Positions 34,565-43,628 of a DNA stretch of 64,000 bases are shown here, piece after piece (the stretch's first letter is position 1; every line of letters begins with the position of its first letter). The notes below the pieces were generated by a model. The model did no database searches, had not been told where the DNA came from, and saw only the letters and a program-made list of their open reading frames with translations. Source of the DNA: Syntrophales bacterium (GTDB taxonomy: Bacteria; Desulfobacterota; Syntrophia; Syntrophales; UBA2210); the NCBI GenBank assembly GCA_023228425.1, contig JALOBE010000011.1, forward strand, positions 1-64,000, written 5' to 3'. Made by a program: the position numbers and the translations under genes.

Positions 34565-34836
34565 TCCTTCTCCTTTTTTCTCGCAGAGTTGAGATACTTG
34601 GCTATCGCGAGTGTTCCGAGAAAGTTCAGGATCGCGTAGGCGAGGGTAATATCCAGGAACATGTCGAACCTGTCGTATATGTTGCCGATGATTAAGATCA
34701 GGACCAGCGTTTTGGTTCCGATGGATCCGGCTCCGAGAATTCTGTCGAAGAGCGTCGGTCCGACATACATCCGGTAGAGCGGCATCAGTATGATGATGGT
34801 CAGGATAACAGCTGTGTAGAGGAAGAACGTCTGCAT
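34561..34836 (-). CDS. mrpF: Mrp antiporter subunit F
   Basis: The 91-residue protein has three helices and the MrpF signature LYRMYVGPTLFDRILGAGSIGTK. It overlaps both neighbours by single codons, which indicates coupled translation in a tight operon. Confidence 0.92.
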   Translation of the reverse strand: MQTFFLYTAVILTIIILMPLYRMYVGPTLFDRILGAGSIGTKTLVLILIIGNIYDRFDMFLDITLAYAILNFLGTLAIAKYLNSARKKEKE

Positions 34837-35396
34837 CAGAAATCATCCGCCCGTAGCACGTCATAGTCGATCATCATGGTTCCGCCGTCGGGATCGTAGA
34901 GTTTGCCCACGCGGTCCGGCATGTCGCTGTTGATGATTCCTTCCGACGACTGATCCGTCAGCGCGTGGACCAGGAACTCGTCGCCGACGAGGTCGATCGT
35001 CAGTGTTCCCGGTGTGAGGGTAATGGAATTGGCCAGGATGACCCGCGACGTGTTAGAGGGCAGTCTTGTCCTGAAACGCACCAGGGACATGTTCAGGGGA
35101 TCCCCCGGCGTAAGTATGACGCGGGCCACGTGAAGGGCCGCCTGGATGATCTGCCAGACCATCCAGGGGAAATAGCTGAAATGAAAATATCCCAGTCGAA
35201 GCTGGGGACGTTTCTCCGCGGCCGGGTAAAACCGTTCCCGCAGAAGTTTCCGGTCAAGCCAGAAGACCAGGGCGACGGAGATGACTCCCATGGAGATGTG
35301 GAAAACGTCAAAGTAGCCGCTCATCACAAGCCAGAAGGCCATCATCAAAAGCAGCAGAACGGCATTGTTTTTTGGTGGATGTGGATTGTTTTTCAC
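34836..35396 (-). CDS. mrpE: Mrp antiporter subunit E
   Basis: The 186-residue protein has two N-terminal membrane helices and a cytoplasmic C-domain. MrpE motifs include FSYFPWMVWQIIQAALHVARVIL and ANSITLTPGTLTIDLVGDEFLVHAL. The start is taken as GTG at the far end; an in-frame ATG 17 codons in would remove the first hydrophobic stretch. It is the promoter-proximal gene of the ten-gene operon. Confidence 0.88.
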   Translation of the reverse strand: MKNNPHPPKNNAVLLLLMMAFWLVMSGYFDVFHISMGVISVALVFWLDRKLLRERFYPAAEKRPQLRLGYFHFSYFPWMVWQIIQAALHVARVILTPGDPLNMSLVRFRTRLPSNTSRVILANSITLTPGTLTIDLVGDEFLVHALTDQSSEGIINSDMPDRVGKLYDPDGGTMMIDYDVLRADDF

Positions 35397-35657
35397 GCTT
35401 GGTTACCCTGCCTCACAATAACCACTTCTTGTATATCGACCGGGCAAAATGAACGATCCGCTTTGACTGGGCCATCCATAATCCATCAAATGCCTCATGT
35501 CAAGGGTAAAAAACCCTTACTTTGTGGTTTTCCCCCTTTCATGCGCTCTTTACATTTTACATGGGAAGGTCAATATACTATAGAGTCCTCGTGTGAAAGG
35601 CCGACAGCGGAGCGAACCGGGAGCGGCGCGCGCCGCGGTGTCGTGAAACGTGATCCA
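35397..35657. promoter_or_regulatory. Divergent control region between mrpE and pgpA
   Basis: This gap must hold the promoters of both operons. For pgpA there is TATACT at 35574-35579 with TTTACA 19 bases upstream (35549-35554). A small hairpin, AAGGGT-AAAAA-ACCCTT, lies at 35502-35518. For mrpE no clear promoter is visible. Confidence 0.4.
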
Positions 35658-36110
35658 ATGGGAGTGACCTTTATAAAAATTGCGGCCACGGGCCTCGGCG
35701 TCGGCATGTCGCCCGTTGCTCCCGGAACCCTGGGAACGATCGTCGGAATACCGCTGTATCTCGTCTTTTCCGTCCTTCCTCCGCCCCTCTGTTTTCTCTG
35801 CGTTCTGGTCTTCATATTCTTTGCCGTCCACGTGTCGGCCGAGGCGGAGCGGCTGTTCCGGGAACGTGATTCCTCGAAGATCGTCATCGATGAGATCGCC
35901 GGGTACCTGGTTGTCATGATGTTCGTGCCGCCCTCGGTGTTCACCGTCGTTGCGGGTTTTCTTTTATTCCGGTTCTTCGATATATTGAAACCCTTTCCGA
36001 TCAGGATCATCGAGAAGCGACTTCCCGGAGGGTTCGGGGTAGTCGGCGATGACGTGGCGGCGGGAATTTACGGGGCCGTGATTCTGAACATCCTGATACG
36101 GCTGATCTGA
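35658..36110 (+). CDS. pgpA: Phosphatidylglycerophosphatase A
   Basis: The 150-residue inner-membrane enzyme dephosphorylates phosphatidylglycerol phosphate to phosphatidylglycerol. Family motifs seen are GLGVGMSPVAPGTLGT, VIDEIAGYLVVMMFVP and FRFFDILKPFPI, with GGFGVVGDDVAAGIY near the end. The frame is open far upstream through the antisense of mrpE, so the start is a judgement: ATG at 35658 leaves nine residues before the conserved core. A GTG five codons earlier is an alternative. Confidence 0.92.
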   Translation: MGVTFIKIAATGLGVGMSPVAPGTLGTIVGIPLYLVFSVLPPPLCFLCVLVFIFFAVHVSAEAERLFRERDSSKIVIDEIAGYLVVMMFVPPSVFTVVAGFLLFRFFDILKPFPIRIIEKRLPGGFGVVGDDVAAGIYGAVILNILIRLI

Positions 36111-36150
36111 TGTGAGAGGTACCGGCGGGAAATCCGGGGGGGCATCCGTC

Positions 36151-37407
36151 ATGAAAGCGGGATTGCTTATTATAGGGGATGAACTGACGGGAGGGTCGAT
36201 CCCGGACGTCAATTCTTCCTTCATCGCGGGAGAGCTTGACCTCTCCGGGTGGGATGTTTCGACGATTCTTCTGACGGGTGATGACCCCGAAGCGATAGCG
36301 AACGGCCTGGAATATCTGCTTTCCCGGTCCGATGCCGTCATCGTTTCCGGCGGCCTCGGACCGACGGCGGATGACATAACAACCGCCGCCATCGCGGCCG
36401 CATTCAACCTTCCCCTCGATGAGAATCGGGAAATCCTGGCGCGCCTGAAAGAACGCTTCAGTTCTTTCGGTATCCCCTGGACGGAAAACAACGCCAAACA
36501 GGCGTGGTTTCCCCGGGGAGCGGGAATTATCGAGAATCCCGCGGGCACGGCTCCGGGTTTTTACCTTAAACGGGAGGACAAGGCGGTGATTGTGGTTCCC
36601 GGTGTCCCCCGGGAGGTCCGACAGATGGTTCCCCGGGGCGTGCTGCCGCTCCTGGAGCGTGATTTTCCCGTGACCGGGGGGGAAAAGGCCCGAAAGACGA
36701 TTCGAATCTTCGGGCTTTCAGAATCCCGGGTGGATGAAATAATAGCCGGTATGGGCCCTTTCCCCGGTGTTACCTTAGGGTTCTATCCCCGTTTTCCGGA
36801 AAACCACCTGGTACTCCTGGCCCGGGGTCGGGGCAGGAACGAGGCGGTCGCCCGTCTGGATGAAGCGGCAAGGCGGATTCATGAAGCGCTCGGTCCTTAT
36901 ATCTACGGTCTCGATGACGAAACACTGGAAGGTGTCGTCGCCCGGATTCTCACTGAACGGGCTCTCACCCTGTCCGTCGCCGAATCCTTCACCGGCGGGC
37001 TCATAACGGATCGTCTCACCGACATTCCCGGCAGTTCCCTCTTTCTGGAACGAGGGGTCGTCGCCTACAGCAATGAGTCGAAGGTGCATCTTCTGGGTGT
37101 GCCTCCGGACGTTATCCAACGGCATGGTGCCGTGTCCCGCGAAACGGCCCGGCTGATGGCCCGGGGGATACGGGCCTCGGCAGGAACGGACCTGGGGCTG
37201 TCAACCACGGGGATTGCCGGCCCATCGGGAGGAAGCGCGGAAAAACCCCTGGGGACGGTCTATATCGCCCTTGCCGACAGACAACGTGTCGTCTGCCGGA
37301 AGGCGCGGATTCGCCGGGGGCGGCGGGACATAAAGAAAATCGGTTCCAGCATGGCGCTGGAGATGGTACACAAATACTTGACAGGAACGCAAGTCTGTGA
37401 TGAATAG
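36151..37407 (+). CDS. cinA: CinA-like competence/damage-inducible protein
   Basis: The 418-residue protein has an N-terminal MoaB/MogA-like domain (LLIIGDELTGGSIPDVN, VIVSGGLGPTADD) and a C-terminal CinA deamidase domain (LSVAESFTGGLITDRLTDIPGSS, TTGIAGPSGGS). Family members act as nicotinamide-mononucleotide amidase and/or ADP-ribose pyrophosphatase. A run of G eight bases upstream supports the chosen ATG over an open frame 39 bases longer. It lies just upstream of thpR and recA, as in several bacteria where cinA and recA are linked. Confidence 0.92.
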   Translation: MKAGLLIIGDELTGGSIPDVNSSFIAGELDLSGWDVSTILLTGDDPEAIANGLEYLLSRSDAVIVSGGLGPTADDITTAAIAAAFNLPLDENREILARLKERFSSFGIPWTENNAKQAWFPRGAGIIENPAGTAPGFYLKREDKAVIVVPGVPREVRQMVPRGVLPLLERDFPVTGGEKARKTIRIFGLSESRVDEIIAGMGPFPGVTLGFYPRFPENHLVLLARGRGRNEAVARLDEAARRIHEALGPYIYGLDDETLEGVVARILTERALTLSVAESFTGGLITDRLTDIPGSSLFLERGVVAYSNESKVHLLGVPPDVIQRHGAVSRETARLMARGIRASAGTDLGLSTTGIAGPSGGSAEKPLGTVYIALADRQRVVCRKARIRRGRRDIKKIGSSMALEMVHKYLTGTQVCDE

Positions 37408-37984
37408 ACAGAGCATGCGGATGTTCATCGCCGTTGAGCTTCCCGGACCCGTCGTCGATTACCTCGAAATGGTTCAGAACCGGTTGAAAGGAAGGCTCGG
37501 CGGCGTTCGGTGGGTCGCTCCCTCTTCGATTCACCTGACTCTGAAATTTCTTGGCGATACCGATTCCGGACTACTCGAGATCCTGTCCCGGGCCGTGAGA
37601 AAACACACGGATTCTCAAAAGACAATCACCCTCTCCCTGGCGGAAGTGGGAGTATTCCCGGACGTGACCAGGCCCAGGACCATCTGGGTCGGTCTCGGCG
37701 GGGACACAGCGGTCCTTTCCGGGCTCCGGAAACGCATCGAATCGGAGCTTGACGCACTCGGCTGCAGGAAGGAAAAACGGTCCTTCAAGCCCCATGTGAC
37801 CCTGGGACGCGTCACATCAGTCATGGAGGCGGTCCCGGGACTGAAGGAAGCCATGGACCTGCAGAAAACGGGGGAAGAGCCCTCCTTTACCGTACGCGGG
37901 CTGACACTGTTCAGAAGTGACCTGCACCCCCGGGGCGCTCGGTACACCCCTCTGGAACGGTACCCCTTCGGAGATGAAATATGA
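37400..37984 (+). CDS. thpR: RNA 2',3'-cyclic phosphodiesterase
   Basis: The 194-residue 2H phosphoesterase of the LigT/ThpR family has the two catalytic HxTx motifs HLTL (His45) and HVTL (His132). It opens 2',3'-cyclic phosphate ends of RNA. A GTG directly precedes the ATG, and either could start. The gene overlaps cinA by 8 bases and is followed by recA after 102 bases. Confidence 0.93.
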   Translation: MNRQSMRMFIAVELPGPVVDYLEMVQNRLKGRLGGVRWVAPSSIHLTLKFLGDTDSGLLEILSRAVRKHTDSQKTITLSLAEVGVFPDVTRPRTIWVGLGGDTAVLSGLRKRIESELDALGCRKEKRSFKPHVTLGRVTSVMEAVPGLKEAMDLQKTGEEPSFTVRGLTLFRSDLHPRGARYTPLERYPFGDEI

Positions 37985-38086
37985 GGGAATCCCGGGTATT
38001 CGCGGAGAACCTCTCTCCTCGGGAGACGGGTGAATGGGGTCGAAACTAGTGTGAATACTATACGAAATACGAAAGGGGAGCATCAC

Positions 38087-39124
38087 ATGGCGGTACATTC
38101 GGAACGGGGAAAAGCGGTAGACCTTGCGATTTCGCAGATAGAAAAGCAGTTCGGGAAGGGATCCATCATGCGGCTCGGGAGCGGTGACGTTGTTTCCGAC
38201 GTTCCCGCCATTCCCACGGGGGCCCTCAGCCTGGATCTCGCCCTCGGCGTGGGGGGCATTCCCCGCGGGCGGGTTATCGAGATCTTCGGCCCCGAATCGG
38301 GGGGCAAGACAACCCTGGCCCTCCATGTTATCGCGGAAGCCCAGAAAGAGGGAGGACTTGCCGCGTTCATCGACGCGGAGCACGCCCTCGACGTGACCTA
38401 CGCCCGAAGAATCGGTGTCAACACCGACGACCTGCTCATCTCCCAGCCTGATTCGGGCGAGCAGGCCCTGGAAATCGCCGAAGTCCTCGTTCGAAGCGGG
38501 GCACTGGACGTCCTGGTGGTGGACTCCGTCGCGGCCCTGGTCCCCCGTTCCGAGCTTGAAGGGGACATGGGAGACGCCCAGATGGGACTTCAGGCCCGCC
38601 TCATGTCACAGGCCTTAAGAAAACTCACCGGCAGTATCAGTCGTTCAAAGACAACGGTCATTTTCATCAACCAGCTCAGAATGAAAATAGGCACTTTCTT
38701 CGGCAACCCCGAGACCACGACAGGCGGGAACGCCCTCAAGTTCTACGCTTCCATGCGCCTCGACATTCGCAGAACAACATCCATCAAGATAGGTCAGGAT
38801 CAGGTCGGCAACAGAACCAGGGTGAAGATCGTGAAGAACAAGGTGGCACCGCCCTTCAGGGAGGCCGAGTTCGACATCATTTTCGGCACCGGCATTTCCC
38901 GTGAGGGTGACCTGCTCGACCTGGCCGGCGACAACGGCATTGTTGAAAAATCGGGGGCATGGTATTCCTTCGGCGGGGAACGTATCGGGCAGGGAAGAGA
39001 AAACGCGAAAAACTTCCTCAAAGAAAATCCCGACATAGCGGAGGCCATCGAAGCGAATCTTCGGAAAAAATTCCCTGTTCTGGCAAGAAAAAGTGGTGAA
39101 ACCGCCGCTTCCGGTGAGGAATGA
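38087..39124 (+). CDS. recA: Recombinase RecA
   Basis: The 345-residue DNA strand-exchange protein, also the coprotease of the SOS response, has Walker A GPESGGKTT at 68-76 (usually GPESSGKTT), LVVDSVAALVP as Walker B and the loop-2 region FGNPETTTGGNALKFYAS. GGGGAG lies six bases before ATG, so upstream in-frame ATG/GTG codons are excluded. I could not pick out a LexA box of any known type in the 102-base leader. Confidence 0.98.
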   Translation: MAVHSERGKAVDLAISQIEKQFGKGSIMRLGSGDVVSDVPAIPTGALSLDLALGVGGIPRGRVIEIFGPESGGKTTLALHVIAEAQKEGGLAAFIDAEHALDVTYARRIGVNTDDLLISQPDSGEQALEIAEVLVRSGALDVLVVDSVAALVPRSELEGDMGDAQMGLQARLMSQALRKLTGSISRSKTTVIFINQLRMKIGTFFGNPETTTGGNALKFYASMRLDIRRTTSIKIGQDQVGNRTRVKIVKNKVAPPFREAEFDIIFGTGISREGDLLDLAGDNGIVEKSGAWYSFGGERIGQGRENAKNFLKENPDIAEAIEANLRKKFPVLARKSGETAASGEE

Positions 39125-39624
39125 GTGAGGCAGACCGTCTTCAGGGGGCCGCCCGGACGGCGGCCTACCGCCTTCTGGCCCGCCGGTCGAGAAGCATCAG
39201 GGAACTCACCATCCGGCTGATGGAGAAAGGGTTTCCCGAAGCCGTTGTAACGGCGGTCATCGATCGGTTCCGGGAGCTGCGTTATCTCGACGATGCCGCC
39301 GTGGCCCGCCAGTGGGCCCGCAGTTACGCCGTCAACAGTCTCTGGGGAGACCGGAAAATACAGGCCAGGCTTCTGGACATGGGCATTCCCGAAGAGCTTG
39401 TGCAGGGGGCCGTGGAAGAGGCGAGGAAAGAAGTAACCCAGCGTGAAGCCATACTGAAAATACTGGAAAAACAAAGCCCTGAACGATTGACAGCACCTGC
39501 AATTTCCGTTAAGGAGAAGCAGCGATTAATCAGGCACCTGGCGGCGAAGGGGTTTCCGCTGTCCGTTATTTACGATGTGCTGGACCACCCGGTCAAGGAG
39601 AGTGACAGTGTTGACGGCCAATGA
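39121..39624 (+). CDS. recX: Regulatory protein RecX
   Basis: The 167-residue helical protein is built of three-helix repeats and modulates RecA filaments. It has the family patterns ARRSRSIRELTIRLMEKGF and LRYLDDAAVARQWARSY. The ATGA overlap with recA gives coupled translation. Its end overlaps alaS by 17 bases, the frequent recA-recX-alaS order. Confidence 0.93.
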   Translation: MSEADRLQGAARTAAYRLLARRSRSIRELTIRLMEKGFPEAVVTAVIDRFRELRYLDDAAVARQWARSYAVNSLWGDRKIQARLLDMGIPEELVQGAVEEARKEVTQREAILKILEKQSPERLTAPAISVKEKQRLIRHLAAKGFPLSVIYDVLDHPVKESDSVDGQ

Positions 39625-42259
39625 GATCAGGCAGAAGTTTCTGGATTATTTCAGGGAGCGGGATCATACCGTCGTTCCCAGTTCATCCCTCGTCCCCCGG
39701 GAGGATCCGTCACTGCTCTTTACCAACTCAGGCATGGTGCAGTTCAAGAATCTTTTCCTGGGGCAGGAGGACCGCGGCTACACCCGGGCGGTCAGTTCAC
39801 AGAAATGTGTCCGTGCCGGGGGAAAGCACAACGACCTCGAAAGCGTGGGATACACGGCCCGCCATCACACGTTTTTCGAAATGCTGGGCAACTTTTCCTT
39901 CGGCGACTATTTCAAGGTCGAGGCCATTACCTGGAGTTGGGATTTTCTCACCCGTGTCATGGGGCTCCCCGCCGGGAACCTCTGGATCACCATTTACAAA
40001 GACGATGACGAAGCCTTCGGGATATGGCACAAAACCGTGGGTATTCCCGCGGACCGGATTGTCCGTCTCGGTGAAAAGGACAATTTCTGGGTCATGGGTG
40101 ATACGGGTCCCTGCGGTCCCTGTTCCGAGATTCTTTTCGACCAGGGCGAAGCCCTGGGGTGCAACGAACCTTCCTGCGGCATCGAGTGCGAATGCGGCCG
40201 CTACCTCGAGATATGGAACCTGGTGTTCACCCAGTTCGATCGCGACGCTTCCGGAAACCTGACGCCTCTCCCCAGGCCGAATATCGACACGGGCATGGGG
40301 CTCGAACGCCTGGCGGCGGCTATTCAGGGAGTTCCCACCAATTATGACACGGATCTTTTCAGCGACATCATCACCGCCGTTGAAAACCTGTCGGGAAAAT
40401 CCTACGGGAGCGACGGCGACGGGGACATATCCATTCGCGTTATTGCCGATCACGCCCGGGCACTGACGTTTCTCATAGCCGACGGTGTCCTGCCGGGCAA
40501 CGAGGGCCGGGGATACGTTCTGCGCCGCATACTCAGGAGGGCCGCCCGGCACGGCAGGCTCCTCGGAATCGACAGGCCCTTTCTCCCGGATCTCGTGCCG
40601 GTGGTCATAGCCGGGATGGGCCGGGTGTATCCGGAACTGCTGGACAAGGAATCCTTCCTGCGTACCGTCGTGACCAACGAGGAACAGCGATTCATGGAAA
40701 CCCTCGACGGGGGACTTCGCATTCTCAACGAGGAAATCGAGCGTCTCGGCAAAGCGGGTGAAAGGATCATCCCCGGTGCCGTGGTGTTCAAACTCTACGA
40801 CACTTTCGGCTTTCCCCTGGACCTGACGGAAGAAGCGGCCCGATCGGCCGGCCTGACACTCGACACGGAGGGATTCCATGCCGCCATGGAGGCCCAGCGG
40901 GAACGGGCCCGCCGGTCCTGGCAGGGGAGCGGTGAAGAGGCCGTTTCCGAAACCTACCGCCGCCTGGCCCTTTCAGGGGTGTCAACGGAATTCGTCGGCT
41001 ACGAGGGCAACTGCGAGGCATCGTCCCGGGTCATCGCCCTTCTGAAACGGGGAGAACCCGTGGATGAGCTTCTCGAGGGCGACGAGGGGGAAGTCATAAC
41101 GGAACGGACGCCCTTCTATGGCGAAGCGGGAGGGCAGGTGGGGGATGTGGGTGTCCTGGAGCATGAAAACGCCCGCTTCGAAGTTCGTGCTACCCGGAAA
41201 CCCCTGGACACCCTCTTCACGCACGTGGGTGTTGTCGCCTCGGGACGCGTACGGGTGGGTGAAACGGTGCTTCTCAAGACCGAAAGGATGCTCCGGCGGG
41301 CCATCGAAGCCAACCACTCGGGAACCCACATACTGCAGGCGGCGCTGGTCCGTATTCTCGGAGATCATGTAAAGCAGTCCGGCTCCCTGGTGAACGCCGA
41401 CCGACTCCGTTTCGACTTTACCCACTTCGCCCGCATCGACGGGGAAGAGCTTGACCGCGTTGAAACCCTGGCGAACGAATACATACGCCTCAATCTTCCC
41501 GTCACATCGGAAATCATGAGCCGGGACGATGCCCTGAAAACGGGGGCCACAGCCGTCTTCGACGAGAAATACGGTGACGTTGTGCGCCTGGTTCGAATGG
41601 GAGACCTGAGCGCCGAACTCTGCGGCGGTACCCACGTGAGCCGAACAGGGGACATCGGGTATATGAAGATCCTTTCCGACAGCTCCATAGCGGCCGGTGT
41701 TCGGCGTATCGAGGCCGTCACCGGTGGAGAAGCGGTCCGCCACGGCCGGAGAACGGAGGAGATACTGAAACGATCGGCGGCGCTCCTGAAGACGAATCCC
41801 CTGGAATTGACGGCCCGTCTGGAGAAGCTCCTGGCCGGCCAGAAGGAACTGGAACGGGAGTGCGGCGTCCTTAAGGGAAAGCTTGCCTTCCGGGACACAT
41901 CAGGCCTGGCTGAAGATGCGGAAGAGATCGGCGGAGTGCCCGTTCTGGCGGCGACGCTGGAGGCTCCCGACGTGAAGACTCTCCGCGAGATGGGCGACCG
42001 GTTCAGGGACAGGCTCGGCTCCGGTGTCCTGTGTCTGGGAAGCGTCATCGACGGCAAGGCCATGCTTCTGTGCATGGTTACCAGGGACCTCTCCGGCCGG
42101 TTTCACGCCGGTGACATCATCAGGGAGATAGCCCCCCTGGTGGGCGGGAAAGGCGGTGGTCGTCCCGATATGGCCCAGGCGGGAGGATCCGATCCGTCCG
42201 GCCTGGGCGACGCGCTGAAGAGATTCAAGGAGATCGTCGCTGCCGCGGGGAACCCATGA
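39608..42259 (+). CDS. alaS: Alanine--tRNA ligase
   Basis: The 883-residue class II synthetase has an N-terminal catalytic domain (RHHTFFEMLGNFSFGDYFK), a tRNA-recognition domain, an editing domain with HSGTH and CGGTH zinc ligands, and a C-terminal DHHA1-like oligomerisation domain (GKGGGRPDMAQAGG). The start is GTG with AAGGAG seven bases upstream; a TTG one codon later is less well placed. The mature N-terminus reads LTANEIRQKFLDYF. Confidence 0.97.
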   Translation: MLTANEIRQKFLDYFRERDHTVVPSSSLVPREDPSLLFTNSGMVQFKNLFLGQEDRGYTRAVSSQKCVRAGGKHNDLESVGYTARHHTFFEMLGNFSFGDYFKVEAITWSWDFLTRVMGLPAGNLWITIYKDDDEAFGIWHKTVGIPADRIVRLGEKDNFWVMGDTGPCGPCSEILFDQGEALGCNEPSCGIECECGRYLEIWNLVFTQFDRDASGNLTPLPRPNIDTGMGLERLAAAIQGVPTNYDTDLFSDIITAVENLSGKSYGSDGDGDISIRVIADHARALTFLIADGVLPGNEGRGYVLRRILRRAARHGRLLGIDRPFLPDLVPVVIAGMGRVYPELLDKESFLRTVVTNEEQRFMETLDGGLRILNEEIERLGKAGERIIPGAVVFKLYDTFGFPLDLTEEAARSAGLTLDTEGFHAAMEAQRERARRSWQGSGEEAVSETYRRLALSGVSTEFVGYEGNCEASSRVIALLKRGEPVDELLEGDEGEVITERTPFYGEAGGQVGDVGVLEHENARFEVRATRKPLDTLFTHVGVVASGRVRVGETVLLKTERMLRRAIEANHSGTHILQAALVRILGDHVKQSGSLVNADRLRFDFTHFARIDGEELDRVETLANEYIRLNLPVTSEIMSRDDALKTGATAVFDEKYGDVVRLVRMGDLSAELCGGTHVSRTGDIGYMKILSDSSIAAGVRRIEAVTGGEAVRHGRRTEEILKRSAALLKTNPLELTARLEKLLAGQKELERECGVLKGKLAFRDTSGLAEDAEEIGGVPVLAATLEAPDVKTLREMGDRFRDRLGSGVLCLGSVIDGKAMLLCMVTRDLSGRFHAGDIIREIAPLVGGKGGGRPDMAQAGGSDPSGLGDALKRFKEIVAAAGNP

Positions 42260-42642
42260 CACCCCGACATGCCGGTGAACGATAAAAGCGAAAAAGCCCC
42301 GTCCTCGAAAAAGCCGTTGACAAAGAAGAATTCATCGGTCATCATGTAAAGCATCTCGTCAAAAACTGTACGCACCGTGCACAATGTGCGTTTTCCTGGT
42401 GAACGTTTCAGGAATTGTCTGTCAGGGGGGGTGGCGGATGGTTCTTACAGTTCTCTGTGACCGTTCCTTGTTCCTTTTTGTAATCACGCTCGATGCACAA
42501 CGATTGACGTCGGGGTTCCTGCCGGGATTCCCGCGGCTGTCCCCGTGAACAGCGCGGGGAGAGGAGATCTCCCCGCGGTTCATGTTGTTGAACCTTCTGT
42601 TGGTTGTCAAAGGTGGACGAAGAGACGAAGAAGGGAGGACCC
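42260..42642 (+). other. Leader region with two hairpins before the RsbRD-like gene
   Basis: The 383-base gap has no supported gene. Near its end are CGCGGGGAGA-GGAGA-TCTCCCCGCG (42553-42577), a perfect 10-bp stem, and directly after it GGTTCA-TGTTGT-TGAACC. The pair lies about 45 bases upstream of the next start codon, so it could be an attenuator or mRNA-stabilising leader for the ATPase operon. There is no T-run. Confidence 0.4.
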
Positions 42643-43095
42643 ATGATTTCCCGGAACATGATCGATTTCATCGAACAAAGCGGCGAGGAACTGGCGAAGC
42701 GCCTGGTTGAAGATCTTCTCACCAGGGAAGAGACGAAGCATCTGCGGAATCTCCGCCAGACGAGGATTTACGGTCAGATCTACGATGTTTACGGGATGCT
42801 CAGCTCCTGGCTCGGCGGGGGGAAGACGAAGGGCAAGATCGTTGAACACTATGTGGAAACGGGTCGCGAGAAGTACAATGAGGGCATTCCCCTTTCGGAA
42901 GTCATCATGATGTTGATGCTGATAAAGCGTCACCTGTGGCTGTTTCTCATAGAGAAAAAATTTTTCGCCGAATATCAGGGAGCCGAAAAGGTCCTGGAAG
43001 TCAATAACCGGGTTGTCTTCTTTTTTGACCGGATTATCTGGTGTGTGTCCGTCGGTTATGAGAGGGAGCAGAAGGAAGACGACAACAAAGTCTGA
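42643..43095 (+). CDS. RsbRD N-terminal-domain-like protein
   Basis: The 150-residue, all-helical protein is of uncertain role. The pattern GREKYNEGIPLSEVIMMLMLIKRHLWLFLIEKKFF resembles the globin-like N-terminal domain of RsbR-type stress sensors (RsbRD_N), here standing alone without a STAS or kinase domain. GGAGG just before ATG at 42643 sets the start. Its TGA stop overlaps the first base triplet of a family B repeat. It precedes the V/A-type ATPase operon by about 210 bases and might be cotranscribed with it. Confidence 0.6.
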   Translation: MISRNMIDFIEQSGEELAKRLVEDLLTREETKHLRNLRQTRIYGQIYDVYGMLSSWLGGGKTKGKIVEHYVETGREKYNEGIPLSEVIMMLMLIKRHLWLFLIEKKFFAEYQGAEKVLEVNNRVVFFFDRIIWCVSVGYEREQKEDDNKV

Positions 43096-43287
43096 CGGCT
43101 TCGTACACCAGTACCGGAGGCATGTCACCGGTACCGGTGCCGGATGCCTGGTTGCGTTCCTTCCTTCGTCATCGCGGCGTACCTTAACGTACGCCTCATT
43201 CTTCAGGATGCGCGCGCCGTTCCTTGAGGAACTTTTTACAAAGCCGTCCCGAATCGGATGCTTTAAACTTTTAACGGGGTCGTCAAG
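43093..43287. repeat. Family B repeat, copy 2
   Basis: The element has the same block order as copy 1: TGACGGCTTCGTA at the left end, a CTTCGTCATCGCGGCGTAC...GTACGCCTCATTC core, CTTTTTACAAAGCCGTC, and ACTTTTAACGGGGTCGTCA at the right end. It is about 26 bases longer than copy 1 because of an insertion rich in ACCGGTACCGG near the left end. The first three bases are the stop codon of the preceding gene. Confidence 0.7.
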
Positions 43288-43307
43288 TCCAGGAGGAAAG
43301 AGGGCCT

Positions 43308-43622
43308 ATGGCTACGGATAGTATGGTTGCCCGGATTGTCGAGGTCGAGCGGCAGTGTGCCCAAGAGCTTGAAAAAGCTGAAGCGGACAGCAGAAAGGCT
43401 GTCGAGGAGCACAGAAAATCCCTTGAGGACGAAAAAAACCGGGAGTTCGAGCGCATTGCCGCCGATGCCGACGGCAGGCTTCAAAAGGCCGTGGATGAGG
43501 CAAATCGCGCGATGGAAGAAGAACTCGAGTCGACCCGGAACAGGCAGAGACACTTCCTCAACGATCCTGACGTTACGGGGGAGATCGAGGAACGGATTCT
43601 TTCCATCCTGCTCGCTGATTGA
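43308..43622 (+). CDS. V/A-type ATPase peripheral-stalk subunit H (G-like)
   Basis: The 104-residue protein is almost wholly a charged coiled coil (about 10-85). Position as first gene of a V/A-type ATPase operon and size match subunit H/G (AhaH, NtpF), which pairs with subunit E to form the peripheral stalks. AGGAGG lies upstream of ATG. Sequence identity in such coiled coils is low, so the call rests mainly on context. Confidence 0.75.
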   Translation: MATDSMVARIVEVERQCAQELEKAEADSRKAVEEHRKSLEDEKNREFERIAADADGRLQKAVDEANRAMEEELESTRNRQRHFLNDPDVTGEIEERILSILLAD

Positions 43623-43628
43623 GGGACG

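Noticed and set aside
35502..35518. Hairpin AAGGGT/ACCCTT as a terminator
   Set aside because: It lies upstream of both divergent genes, so no transcript should end there. The stem is only 6 bp.
37985..38086. SOS (LexA) box before recA
   Set aside because: I searched for CTG-N10-CAG, GAAC-N4-GTTC and similar dyads and found none convincing. The group's LexA box may differ.
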